From NCBI GenBank assembly GCA_045651685.1, contig JAZRSV010000033.1, forward strand, positions 1 to 22,893: 22,893 nt of DNA, given 5' to 3'. A program made the translations under genes and the position numbers. The number at the start of each line of letters is the position of its first letter. The stretch's first letter is position 1. The notes under the pieces were generated by a model, which worked only from the letters and a program-made list of their open reading frames with translations, searched no databases and was not told the DNA's origin. The DNA is from CAKVLS01 sp045651685. GTDB lineage: Bacteria > Bacillota > Clostridia > Christensenellales > UBA1242. Below are positions 6,270-14,008 of this stretch, piece by piece.

Positions 6270-7406
6270 ATTTTTGTTTTTGCGGCGACAATTGCCAATT
6301 CTACCATAGCATTTGCTACAACTGGTGAAGATGTGACAATAAATGCAAAGGCTTGTTATTTGATTGATTATGATTCTGGAACGGTGTTGTATAAGCAAGG
6401 CGAAGAAGAAAAACTGCCAGTTGCAAGTATAGTTAAGCTTATGACAATATTGTTAACACTAGAAAATTTGGATGCAGAAAAACTTAACCTAACCGATATA
6501 GTGGTAGCTTCAGAAAAAGCGGCTAGCATGGGCGGGTCGCAAGTATTTATTGAGGCTGGTGGACACTATACTATAGAAGACCTATTAAAAAGTGTTATTG
6601 TTAGTTCTGCCAATGATGCTAGTGTTGTTTTGGCGGAGACGATTGCAGGTAGTGAAGAGAACTTTGTTGAGCTGATGAATGCAAAAGCTCAACAATTAGG
6701 TTTGACTTCTACTAACTATTGCAACTGTACTGGTTTGCCTGCGCCAAATCAATTTTCTTGCGCAAAAGATATTGCGGTACTATTAAAACAAGTTATTGGT
6801 CATTACAAATATCATAACTATAGTACTATTTGGATAGATTCGATTAAACACTCTAACAACAGGTCAACAGAGTTAGTTAATACCAACAAGCTTATTCGTT
6901 ATTATAAAGGTTGTGACGGTGGTGAGACTGGATCTACCAACGAAGCAGGCTATTGTCTAGCAGCAACTGCCAAGAAAAATGATATGAGACTTATTAGTGT
7001 TGTGCTTGGCGCCACCAGTGGTAAAGAGAGATTTGCGCAAACATCAAATTTGTTAAACTATGGCTTTAACAACTTTTCAAACAAAAAGTTGGTTAGCAAA
7101 AATGACCTTGTAGAAAATGACATTAGGGTAGTTGGTGGTAAACAAGATGCGATTAAACTATCTGTAGCAGATGATATTTTTGTTCTTACAAAAAAGCAAA
7201 GCAGAGACTCTGTTTCTACAAAAATAGAGTTGCCACAAGTATTGCGTGCACCTATATTAGCAGGTCAGGTTGTAGGCAAAATTTATCTAATACAAAATGA
7301 TGAGATAATAAAACAAGAAGACATTGTGGCTGTAGATGAGATAAAACAAGCAACTATTGCCGATAATATTAGTAGCGTAATAAATAATTGGAAAATAGCA
7401 AATTAA
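6240..7406 (+). CDS. dacF: DacF-like D-Ala-D-Ala carboxypeptidase (PBP5 family) with altered KTG box
   Basis: A 388-residue S11-family penicillin-binding protein with signal peptide (about 1-26). The SxxK motif is SIVK (S63, K66) and the second motif SAN (123-125). The third motif, normally KTG, reads ETG (E229) within DGGETGSTNEAGYC; codon GAG at 6924-6926 was checked in the DNA. A C-terminal PBP5-type beta domain follows (about 280-375). Intact enzymes trim the terminal D-Ala from peptidoglycan stem peptides; DacF affects spore-cortex cross-linking. Loss of the KTG lysine should cripple substrate binding, so this may be a weak or non-enzymatic paralogue. Synteny (punA-dacF) supports DacF, but the spoIIA operon that follows dacF in Bacillus is absent. 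Confidence 0.88.
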   Translation: MKKLIFVVGFIFVFAATIANSTIAFATTGEDVTINAKACYLIDYDSGTVLYKQGEEEKLPVASIVKLMTILLTLENLDAEKLNLTDIVVASEKAASMGGSQVFIEAGGHYTIEDLLKSVIVSSANDASVVLAETIAGSEENFVELMNAKAQQLGLTSTNYCNCTGLPAPNQFSCAKDIAVLLKQVIGHYKYHNYSTIWIDSIKHSNNRSTELVNTNKLIRYYKGCDGGETGSTNEAGYCLAATAKKNDMRLISVVLGATSGKERFAQTSNLLNYGFNNFSNKKLVSKNDLVENDIRVVGGKQDAIKLSVADDIFVLTKKQSRDSVSTKIELPQVLRAPILAGQVVGKIYLIQNDEIIKQEDIVAVDEIKQATIADNISSVINNWKIAN

Positions 7407-7411
7407 TATGT

Positions 7412-7446
7412 AAAAATCACCAAAATAAGTTTTTTGGTGATTTTTT
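7412..7446 (+). terminator. Intrinsic terminator after dacF
   Basis: AAAAATCACCAAAA (7412-7425) and TTTTGGTGATTTTT (7432-7445) form a 14-bp stem with a 6-base loop and a terminal T run. Confidence 0.85.
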
Positions 7447-7683
7447 ATTTATAAGCAATTTTAGTATGAAAATATTGTATTTTTGTGCCATCGGCTATAA
7501 TTTTTAACTACTAAAAACTAGCAGACTGACCGGTCGTTTTTTTGACAAAATTTTGTTATTAAAAATGCGATTTGTTGTGTTTTACAAATTTTGTAAAAAG
7601 TAATGTCTAAAAAGTGTTTGATTATTTTTTACTAATCTATTATACTTACAAAAGTATTATATATATTATTATGGAGAGTATAA
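7447..7683. other. Intergenic region with two palindromes, before the M50 protease gene
   Basis: No gene is visible. It holds GACCGGTC (7528-7535), a GC-rich 8-base palindrome that stands out in the AT-rich setting and resembles cores of some TetR-family operators. It also has a perfect 19-base palindrome TTTTACAAATTTTGTAAAA (7580-7598). A promoter lies at 7618-7646. No regulator gene is adjacent. Confidence 0.5.
7618..7646 (+). promoter_or_regulatory. Sigma-A-type promoter of the M50 protease-scpAB operon
   Basis: TTGATT (7618-7623) and TATACT (7641-7646) with a 17-base spacer. The ribosome binding site GGAGAG (7673-7678) precedes the ATG at 7684. Confidence 0.65.
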
Positions 7684-8421
7684 ATGTTTGTAGAACTTTT
7701 ATATAACCCTAATTATGACTTTCAGACTAAAATAATAATATTTTTTACCTTTTTAGTTGCTGTCATGATTGGTATGACATTTCATGAAGGGGCACATGCC
7801 TTTGCCGCTCACAAGTGTGGAGATCTAACCCCAAAGATGTCGGGTAGACTTACTCTTAATCCTTTTGCTCACATAGACAAGATGGGTTTTTTGAGTTTTC
7901 TTATTTTAGGATTTGGCTGGGCAAAACCTGTACCGATCAATCCGCTTAACTTTAAGCATTTTAGAAGAAATATGTTTTTTGTAAGTATAGCTGGTGTTCT
8001 TACTAACTTATGTATTGCTTTTATTGCGATGCCTTTTGTAGGTTTGGTTATACTTAATGTCTCTAGCTTGAGTTTGACTATGTTTGAGATATTGATGATT
8101 AATTTGTTCTCTTACATTGTTTTTCTAAACATTTTGCTAGTTGTATTTAATCTATTGCCAATATATCCACTTGATGGTTTTAACGCAGTAGCTTCTTCTT
8201 TGAAATTTGACAACAAGTTTGTAGTTTTTATGCGTAGGTATGGTACACTTGTTTTGTTGGGTTTATTAATTTTATTTGATATTATTTATATGACTTTCGA
8301 TATAAGTGTACTAGGATATTTGTGCTATTATGTATCATATCCTTTTACTGCTTTTTGGTCTGCAGTTATGGGCATGCCAACAAACTCAATCGGAATGATT
8401 ATTTTTAGGTTAGGGGTATAG
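7684..8421 (+). CDS. Site-2 protease family membrane metalloprotease (M50, YwhC-like)
   Basis: A 245-residue polytopic membrane protein. The zinc motif HEGAH (H34-H38, an HExxH) lies in the first transmembrane helix, and the third ligand is D164 in NLLPIYPLDG (usual NPLPIPPLDG). This matches the compact M50 group typified by YwhC, whose members are common next to scpA in Bacillota and mostly uncharacterised. It is not SpoIVFB, which has a different architecture, although a role in regulated intramembrane proteolysis is reasonable. It heads an operon with scpA-scpB: its stop is one base before the scpA start. Confidence 0.92.
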   Translation: MFVELLYNPNYDFQTKIIIFFTFLVAVMIGMTFHEGAHAFAAHKCGDLTPKMSGRLTLNPFAHIDKMGFLSFLILGFGWAKPVPINPLNFKHFRRNMFFVSIAGVLTNLCIAFIAMPFVGLVILNVSSLSLTMFEILMINLFSYIVFLNILLVVFNLLPIYPLDGFNAVASSLKFDNKFVVFMRRYGTLVLLGLLILFDIIYMTFDISVLGYLCYYVSYPFTAFWSAVMGMPTNSIGMIIFRLGV

Positions 8422-8422
8422 T

Positions 8423-9211
8423 ATGGCTGCCAAAAATAGTAATAATACAGAAGTTTTGCAACAACTTGGTATGTTTGATGCTGGTTATAAATTTAAGTTA
8501 ACCAACTTCGAAGGTCCTTTAGACTTGTTGCTACACTTAATAAAAGAAAGTAAAATGGAGATCTTTGAAGTTAACCTTGCAGAGATAACCGAACAATATT
8601 TGCAATATCTAGAAGATTTAGAAGAACTAGATATGGACAAAGCTAGTGACTTTATTGATATGGCTGCTACTTTGCTTGAGATCAAATCAAAACATCTATT
8701 GCCTCGTACAGAAGTGCAACAAGAAGGTGAGGATCTTGACCCAGAAGTTGCTTTGCTTCGTCAAATTAAAGAATATCAACTATTCAAAGAAGCTTGCGAA
8801 AGACTAAAAGTATACGAAAATGTTGATAGATTTTATAAAGCTCCAGATGAGACTGTAAATGACTATAGATATATCTTACAAGACATGAAGTTAGAAGGTT
8901 TGCTTAATGCCTTTGCTAATGTTCTTACCAAGATAAAAGTAGAAGAAAAAGCTGTAGAACCAAGAACAATTAAGCGTGATCGTTGGACAGTTGCTCAAAA
9001 AATAGTTGCTATACAAGATGCTCTTGTTTATAAACCAAAAGTTAGATTTACAGAGCTATTTGATAGTGACTACAGTAGGGGCGAAGTTATAAATGTTTTT
9101 CTTGCTTTGCTAGAACTATTAAAAATGCAAAAAATTAGAGTTCAACAAAGTGAAATATATGATGAAATCGATATCGTAGCAAGAGAGGAAGATGTAAATG
9201 TTGACAGATAA
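8423..9211 (+). CDS. scpA: Segregation and condensation protein A (kleisin)
   Basis: A 262-residue kleisin subunit. The N-terminal segment FKLTNFEGPLDLLLHLIKESKM is the ScpA signature, followed by the acidic EQYLQYLEDLEELDMDKASDF region that binds SMC. The C-terminal winged helix (about 185-255) contacts the SMC head. ScpA bridges SMC heads in the SMC-ScpAB condensin for chromosome compaction and origin segregation. The length is typical. The gene starts two bases after the M50 protease stop and overlaps scpB by 14 bases, consistent with coupled translation. Confidence 0.97.
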   Translation: MAAKNSNNTEVLQQLGMFDAGYKFKLTNFEGPLDLLLHLIKESKMEIFEVNLAEITEQYLQYLEDLEELDMDKASDFIDMAATLLEIKSKHLLPRTEVQQEGEDLDPEVALLRQIKEYQLFKEACERLKVYENVDRFYKAPDETVNDYRYILQDMKLEGLLNAFANVLTKIKVEEKAVEPRTIKRDRWTVAQKIVAIQDALVYKPKVRFTELFDSDYSRGEVINVFLALLELLKMQKIRVQQSEIYDEIDIVAREEDVNVDR

Positions 9212-9839
9212 AAAAGAACTTATGCAAGTGCTAGAAGGTATCTTGTTTGTTGCTGGACAAGGTGTTTTGGTATCAGATATTGCCGAAAAACTAGAGATAA
9301 AAGAAAGTGTTATTAACACTTGTATAGAAGATCTAAAAAAAGCTCATCAAAATGATGGTATTAATATCATTACTTATAAGGGCAAAGTTCAAATGTGTTC
9401 TAACCCAAAATATGCCGAAGATATAGCTGCAGTACTAAATCCTATTAAAGAAAAGCAACTATCAAAAGCAACTCTAGAGACAATGGCTGTTATAGCATAC
9501 AAGCAACCAGTCACAAGACTAGAGATAGAGCAAGTAAGAGGCGTTAACTGCGATTATGCAGTGCAAGTTTTGACTAACTTTAATTTGATAGAAGTTGTTG
9601 GTAGAAAAGATGTTGTCGGCAAACCTTTGCTGTATGGTACAACTGATGAGTTCTTAAAGAGATTTGAGCTTAATTCTATCGAAGATTTGCCTGATTATGA
9701 AGATTTGTTAGATCGTATTAAACTTATACATAGTGATCAAGAAGAAACAGATGCTTTGTATAACGAATTTAAGATACCTGACGAAGAAGAAGTGCCAGAG
9801 TTTTTGCAAGGCGAAGATGATTTAGAAACAATAGGTTAA
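9198..9839 (+). CDS. scpB: Segregation and condensation protein B
   Basis: A 213-residue protein with two winged-helix domains. LEGILFVAGQGV at the start and LETMAVIAYKQPVTRLEIEQVRGV (about 95-118) are family hallmarks. ScpB forms an asymmetric dimer that binds the ScpA linker in the SMC complex. The C-terminal 40 residues are acidic and probably flexible. Its ATG lies within the scpA end, giving a 14-base overlap. A strong terminator follows directly. Confidence 0.97.
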   Translation: MLTDKKELMQVLEGILFVAGQGVLVSDIAEKLEIKESVINTCIEDLKKAHQNDGINIITYKGKVQMCSNPKYAEDIAAVLNPIKEKQLSKATLETMAVIAYKQPVTRLEIEQVRGVNCDYAVQVLTNFNLIEVVGRKDVVGKPLLYGTTDEFLKRFELNSIEDLPDYEDLLDRIKLIHSDQEETDALYNEFKIPDEEEVPEFLQGEDDLETIG

Positions 9840-9844
9840 AAAAT

Positions 9845-9877
9845 AAAAATACATAACTTTTGTTATGTATTTTTTTT
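9845..9877 (+). terminator. Intrinsic terminator after scpB
   Basis: AAAAATACATAAC (9845-9857) pairs with GTTATGTATTTTT (9862-9874) around a TTTT loop, followed by Ts to 9877. It separates scpB from the DUF2953 operon, for which no separate promoter is evident. Confidence 0.85.
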
Positions 9878-9900
9878 ATGCTCTTACAAATAATAAAAAT

Positions 9901-10461
9901 ATGAGAGTGGCACTTGTAGTTGGTATTTTTATAACATTATTAATATTATTTGTGCCATTTAAGGTCAAAGTAAAGGTTAGTTATGATGCCTTAAAAAACA
10001 ATGGAGTAGTAGCTTTTAAGTTGGGCTTTGTGACATTGTTTGTTGGCAAATTAAAAGTGAGTTTTAACAAGCTTATTGTTAATTATGCCAAAGACAAAAC
10101 TTATATTACATCTATTACAAACTTCAAAAATAGCAACAATTTTGCAGATAACTTTTTGATTAATCTTTATGATGCGATTAAGGTTAATACTTTTAAGCTA
10201 TATGCCAACATTGGATACAAAGAAGATGCTTTTGTCACAGCTATGATAGTTGGTTGTATAGATGTGCCGATAGGCGTTGCTTTGGGGTGGCTAAAAAATA
10301 AAAAACCTAGAGCAAAAGTTGTTAGTTGTATATATCCAAGTTTTATCACAAACAAGCTGTTTGTTGGTGTGTCGAGCAGTGTGTCTATAAGTTTGTTTGT
10401 GGTTGTAAGTAGCTTTATAAAGTCTGTATTAAAAATTAGTGGAGGCAATAAAAATGGATAA
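9901..10461 (+). CDS. DUF2953 membrane protein (YtfI-like)
   Basis: About 186 residues from the ATG at 9901. One N-terminal transmembrane helix (RVALVVGIFITLLILFVPF) leads into KVKVKVSYD, typical of DUF2953 proteins such as Bacillus YtfI, then a beta-rich region and a C-terminal hydrophobic segment. Its function is unknown; it is commonly found beside the GerW/YtfJ gene, as here. An in-frame ATG at 9865 would add 12 residues, but it lies inside the scpB terminator stem, so I prefer 9901. Neither start has a good ribosome binding site. The C-terminus overlaps the upstream region of the next gene by 8 bases. Confidence 0.72.
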   Translation: MRVALVVGIFITLLILFVPFKVKVKVSYDALKNNGVVAFKLGFVTLFVGKLKVSFNKLIVNYAKDKTYITSITNFKNSNNFADNFLINLYDAIKVNTFKLYANIGYKEDAFVTAMIVGCIDVPIGVALGWLKNKKPRAKVVSCIYPSFITNKLFVGVSSSVSISLFVVVSSFIKSVLKISGGNKNG

Positions 10462-10810
10462 TAATAGGGTAGAAAGTGTCCTTAATGAAACTTTGTCAAA
10501 ATTAAAAAGCATAGTAGATGTTGATTGTATTATTGGTCAACCTGTTTTGTGCGGCAACGGCGAAACGGTTATACCTATATCAAAAGCAACTATTGGTTTT
10601 GTTAGCGGAGGTGGCGAATATAACAAGCCTCAAAAGAAGCGCGACTTTCCCTTTGCTGGTGGCTCTGGTGCTGGTTGTACTATAACGCCAATTGGTTTTT
10701 TGGTTATAAAAAAAGATAGTGTAGAATATATCAATGCTAACGATGAAGGCACCTTCAAAAAGATATATGACATAGCAAACAAAATATTAGAAAATATCAA
10801 AAAGGGTTGA
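10454..10810 (+). CDS. ytfJ: GerW family sporulation protein (YtfJ)
   Basis: A 118-residue protein matching the GerW/YtfJ family: VIGQPVLCGNGETVIPISKATIGFVSGG-type core (about 33-60), a Gly-rich FAGGSGAGCTITPIGFLVI segment, and a C-terminal helix. In Bacillus the family is forespore-expressed and affects germination; the biochemical role is unknown. I chose ATG 10454, preceded by GTGGAGGC (10438-10445), over the upstream GTG at 10439, which is part of that ribosome binding site. The gene overlaps the end of the DUF2953 gene and is followed two bases later by the dacB-like gene. Confidence 0.92.
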   Translation: MDNNRVESVLNETLSKLKSIVDVDCIIGQPVLCGNGETVIPISKATIGFVSGGGEYNKPQKKRDFPFAGGSGAGCTITPIGFLVIKKDSVEYINANDEGTFKKIYDIANKILENIKKG

Positions 10811-10812
10811 GT

Positions 10813-11940
10813 ATGAAAAAGTGTTTTTTGATAATGAGTTGTTTGTTGCTTATTGTTGGTAGCTGCTGGGTTAATAGCAATTGTTTTGCCTATGCACAGA
10901 CTAGCGCAAAGGCCATGGTTGTTATAGCTGTTAATGATAACAAAATTTTGTATGCAAAAAATGAAAATCAAAAACTACCAATGGCTAGCACTACAAAGAT
11001 TATTACCGCCTTGACTGTTATTAATAATGCAAGTGATTTGGACAAACAAATAACAATCCCCAAAGTAGCGACTTTGGTGCCTGGCACTTCTATATATCTA
11101 AAACAAGGCGAGGTTTTGACCATAAGACAACTTTTGTATGGGTTGATGCTGCAATCTGGCAATGATGCTGCAACGGCACTAGCAATAGCTGTAGGCGGAG
11201 ATATAGGTTCTTTTTGTAGTATGATGAACGAAACTGCAAAACAATGTGGAGCAACAAATAGCCAGTTCAAAAATCCGCATGGACTTGATGAAGATGGCCA
11301 TTTTACAACAGCTACAGACCTTGCAAAAATAACTGCCAAAGCCTTGCAAAATAAGGATTTTAGAGAGATTGTTAGTTGTAAGTATTTTCAAATAGATAAG
11401 GGAGAAAATACAACTTGTAGAAAATTGACAAACAAAAATCGTTTGCTAAATACATTGCCAGGTTGTATCGGTGTAAAAACTGGTTATACATCAAGGGCCG
11501 GCAGGTGTCTTGTGTCTGCAGTAGAAAGAAATGGCATGCAAGTTGTTTGCGTAGTGCTAAACTGTGGTCCTATGTTTGAAGAAAGTCAAGAGTTGATAGA
11601 AAAAGCTTTTGACGAGTATTCTTTAGTAGAGATATTGCCTAGTTATAATTTTGTAGCAGATGTGCCTGTCAAAAATGGCAAAAAGCCTTCGGTAAAGATT
11701 TATAGCAAAAATGGTTGTAAAAAAGTACTATCAAAGGCAGAAAAAGAAAAAGTAAGTATTAGTTATGATTATCCCGATGAGTTGCTGGCCCCTTTGACTA
11801 AAGAGCAAAATGTAGGCGAGGTAAAAATTAATATAAATAATGACTTGATTTTTGTTGAAAAGTTGTATATTATGGAAGAGGTAAAAAGTACAAATGTGAC
11901 CGACAAAATAAAAGAAATTATAGATAATTGGAAGAGTTAA
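10813..11940 (+). CDS. dacB: D-Ala-D-Ala carboxypeptidase (PBP5 family, DacB-like)
   Basis: About 375 residues with an N-terminal signal peptide (about 1-28). All three active-site motifs are present: STTK (S59, K62), SGN (115-117) and KTG (222-224), so it should be an active DD-carboxypeptidase that trims stem peptides outside the membrane. A PBP5 C-terminal domain and a short amphipathic tail follow. The ATG at 10813 has AAAGGG upstream; a TTG two codons earlier is less likely. In Bacillus, dacB-spmA-spmB precede rluB and DacB works on spore cortex; here spmA/spmB are absent but GerW is adjacent. Confidence 0.93.
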   Translation: MKKCFLIMSCLLLIVGSCWVNSNCFAYAQTSAKAMVVIAVNDNKILYAKNENQKLPMASTTKIITALTVINNASDLDKQITIPKVATLVPGTSIYLKQGEVLTIRQLLYGLMLQSGNDAATALAIAVGGDIGSFCSMMNETAKQCGATNSQFKNPHGLDEDGHFTTATDLAKITAKALQNKDFREIVSCKYFQIDKGENTTCRKLTNKNRLLNTLPGCIGVKTGYTSRAGRCLVSAVERNGMQVVCVVLNCGPMFEESQELIEKAFDEYSLVEILPSYNFVADVPVKNGKKPSVKIYSKNGCKKVLSKAEKEKVSISYDYPDELLAPLTKEQNVGEVKININNDLIFVEKLYIMEEVKSTNVTDKIKEIIDNWKS

Positions 11941-11943
11941 CAA

Positions 11944-12666
11944 ATGAGAATAAACAAATATCTTGCTCTATGTGGCGTTGCCTCTAGAAGAAAAGTAGAA
12001 GATTTTATAAAAAATGGTTTAGTTAAAGTCAATGGTACAGTGACAACCAATCTTGCAACAGATATAGATATCAAAAAAGACATCGTGCATGTAAGTGGAC
12101 AAAAGGTAAAATTGCCAGATGATTATGTTTATTATATGCTAAACAAACCAAAAGGCTATGTATGTAGTATGGCAGATGAGATGGGACGCAAAACTGTTAT
12201 GGATTTGGTAAACGATGCTACACATAGGGTTTTTCCTGTAGGTAGACTTGACTATGACAGCGAAGGCATGCTTATACTAACCAATGATGGGGATTTGGCT
12301 TATAAACTTACACATCCATCAAGCAATATAGAAAAAAAATATATTGTTAAGATCGAAGGTACTATGGTAGAGAGCGAACTAGCTGTTATTAGAGCTGGTG
12401 TAGTAGTAGATGGCGAAAAATATAGTAAGTGTTCTTGCAAGGTTTTGTCTGTACAAGATAAGATAACTAGACTAGAAGTAGTTATACATGAAGGCAAAAA
12501 TAGAGAAATAAGAAAGATGTTTGAAGCTATTGGCAAAAATGTTATCTTCTTAAAAAGAGTTCAAGTTGGCGAATTAAAACTTGGTGGCCTTACAAGAGGT
12601 ACATACAGAGCTCTAAAACCTTATGAGATAGACATGCTATTAGTAGCACGCAAAAAAGATGAATAA
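11944..12666 (+). CDS. rluB: 23S/16S rRNA pseudouridine synthase, RsuA/RluB family
   Basis: A 240-residue protein. An N-terminal S4 RNA-binding domain (MRINKYLALCGVASRRK, 1-60) precedes the RsuA-type pseudouridine synthase domain. The catalytic aspartate is D103 in GRLDYDSEGMLILTNDG. A typical IHEGKNREIRKMFEAIG segment follows at about 180. The enzyme converts a specific uridine in rRNA to pseudouridine; position after dacB matches RluB (helix 89 of 23S rRNA) but RsuA activity cannot be excluded. It starts three bases after dacB, with GGAAGAG as ribosome binding site, and ends the operon. Confidence 0.95.
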   Translation: MRINKYLALCGVASRRKVEDFIKNGLVKVNGTVTTNLATDIDIKKDIVHVSGQKVKLPDDYVYYMLNKPKGYVCSMADEMGRKTVMDLVNDATHRVFPVGRLDYDSEGMLILTNDGDLAYKLTHPSSNIEKKYIVKIEGTMVESELAVIRAGVVVDGEKYSKCSCKVLSVQDKITRLEVVIHEGKNREIRKMFEAIGKNVIFLKRVQVGELKLGGLTRGTYRALKPYEIDMLLVARKKDE

Positions 12667-12670
12667 AATT

Positions 12671-12697
12671 AAAGACCTGTTTTTAGGTCTTTTTTTT
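12671..12697 (+). terminator. Intrinsic terminator after rluB
   Basis: AAAGACCT (12671-12678) pairs with AGGTCTTT (12685-12692) around GTTTTT, followed by a T run. Confidence 0.88.
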
Positions 12698-12729
12698 ATA
12701 AATTTTTGATACTAATGTGGTCAAAATGA

Positions 12730-12758
12730 TTGTTAAAAGTTTTATTGTATAATATAAT
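12730..12758 (+). promoter_or_regulatory. Sigma-A-type promoter of the HI0933-cmk-plsC-S1 operon
   Basis: TTGTTA (12730-12735) and TATAAT (12753-12758) are separated by 17 bases. AAGGAG (12777-12782) precedes the ATG at 12788. Confidence 0.7.
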
Positions 12759-12787
12759 TTATATATATTAATAATCAAGGAGCAATA

Positions 12788-14008
12788 ATGAAAATAGCTG
12801 TCATAGGCGGCGGACCTGGTGGTATGATGGCCAGCGGTGTTGCTGCAAGTTGTGGAGCAGAAGTTTGCTTGATAGAAAAAAACGAAAAACTTGGCAAAAA
12901 ATTGTTTATAACTGGCAAGGGTAGATGTAATGTCACTAACGATATTATGCCAAATGATTTTTTGGAGAAGGTAGTAACTAACAAAAAGTTTTTGTTTAGT
13001 AGTATATACAAGTTTACACCTAGCGATTGTATGCAGTTTTTTACGGATCATGGTGTAGAGCTAAAGACAGAACGCGGTGGTAGAGTTTTTCCTGCGAGCA
13101 ACAAATCGAGCGATATAATAAAAGCTTTAGAAAAATTTGTAAGAAAAAATAATGTTGATGTTTGGTTAAACACCAAAGTTATAAGCATAGCAATAAGCGA
13201 CAATGGCTTTGTGATAAAAACCGATAAGGGGCAACTAAAATGTGATAAAGTAATCGTTGCTACTGGTGGTTGTAGCTATACAGCAACCGGTTCTACAGGT
13301 GATGGTTATGACTTTGCAAGGCAGTTGGGTCACAAAGTGTCTACAATATTGCCGGCGTTAGTGCCAATTGATTTGGTTAAGTTTAATAGCGAACTTGCAG
13401 GTATAAGTCTTAAAAATGTAAAAGCAATAATAAAACTTGGCGAAAAGACTTTTAGTGAGTTTGGCGAGATGCTATTTACTCATACTGGTGTTAGTGGCCC
13501 AATTGTATTGAGTTTGAGTAGTCAAATAAACAAGCTAAAACTTGACAATGCAAAATTTGTTATTGACTTAAAACCAGCATTGGATGATACACAACTAGAC
13601 AATAGATTGGTTAGAGATTTTGAAAATTATAAAAATAAAAACTTTGCTAATTATTTGCCAAATTTATTGCCAAAAGGTCTTATAGAAGAGTTTTTGAAAA
13701 GACTAGACTTTAGTGGCGATAAAAAAATAAATAACATAACAAGACAAGATAGACAGAAAGTTATACATATACTAAAAAATTTTGACTTTGATATAAAATG
13801 CCTAAAACCAGTAGAGTTTGGCATTGTTACGAGTGGTGGTGTTAATGTGGCAGAAGTTAATGCTGCAACAATGCAAAGTAAACTTGTTGACGGGTTATAT
13901 TTTGTAGGAGAGGTTTTGGATGTTGATGCTCTAACCGGGGGATATAATATTCAAATAGCTCTTTCTACTGGATATTTAGCAGGAGTAAGTAGTACAAAGG
14001 AGATTTAG
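12788..14008 (+). CDS. NAD(P)/FAD-dependent oxidoreductase, HI0933/YtfP family
   Basis: A 406-residue flavoprotein of the HI0933 family. The N-terminus is a dinucleotide-binding fold (VIGGGPGGMMASG, 5-17), followed by GKGRCNVTN (43-51) and the second FAD motif ATGGCSYTATGSTGDG (about 156-171). The C-terminal EVLDVDALTGGYNIQIALSTGYLAG is the family signature that closes the FAD site. The physiological substrate is unknown for most members. It is co-transcribed with the next gene, which starts directly after its stop. A gene of this family next to cmk is common in Clostridia. Confidence 0.93.
   Translation: MKIAVIGGGPGGMMASGVAASCGAEVCLIEKNEKLGKKLFITGKGRCNVTNDIMPNDFLEKVVTNKKFLFSSIYKFTPSDCMQFFTDHGVELKTERGGRVFPASNKSSDIIKALEKFVRKNNVDVWLNTKVISIAISDNGFVIKTDKGQLKCDKVIVATGGCSYTATGSTGDGYDFARQLGHKVSTILPALVPIDLVKFNSELAGISLKNVKAIIKLGEKTFSEFGEMLFTHTGVSGPIVLSLSSQINKLKLDNAKFVIDLKPALDDTQLDNRLVRDFENYKNKNFANYLPNLLPKGLIEEFLKRLDFSGDKKINNITRQDRQKVIHILKNFDFDIKCLKPVEFGIVTSGGVNVAEVNAATMQSKLVDGLYFVGEVLDVDALTGGYNIQIALSTGYLAGVSSTKEI

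Noticed and set aside
6096..6398. Open frame on the - strand across the dacF start
   Set aside because: It lies opposite the phosphorylase end and dacF start and has no recognisable domain; the stem-loop explains the symmetry seen there.
10167..10448. Open frame on the - strand opposite DUF2953
   Set aside because: No support besides being open; the + strand gene has family features and fits the operon.
12683..13051. Open frames on the - strand at the start of the HI0933 gene
   Set aside because: They overlap a strong promoter and an intact flavoprotein start on the + strand.
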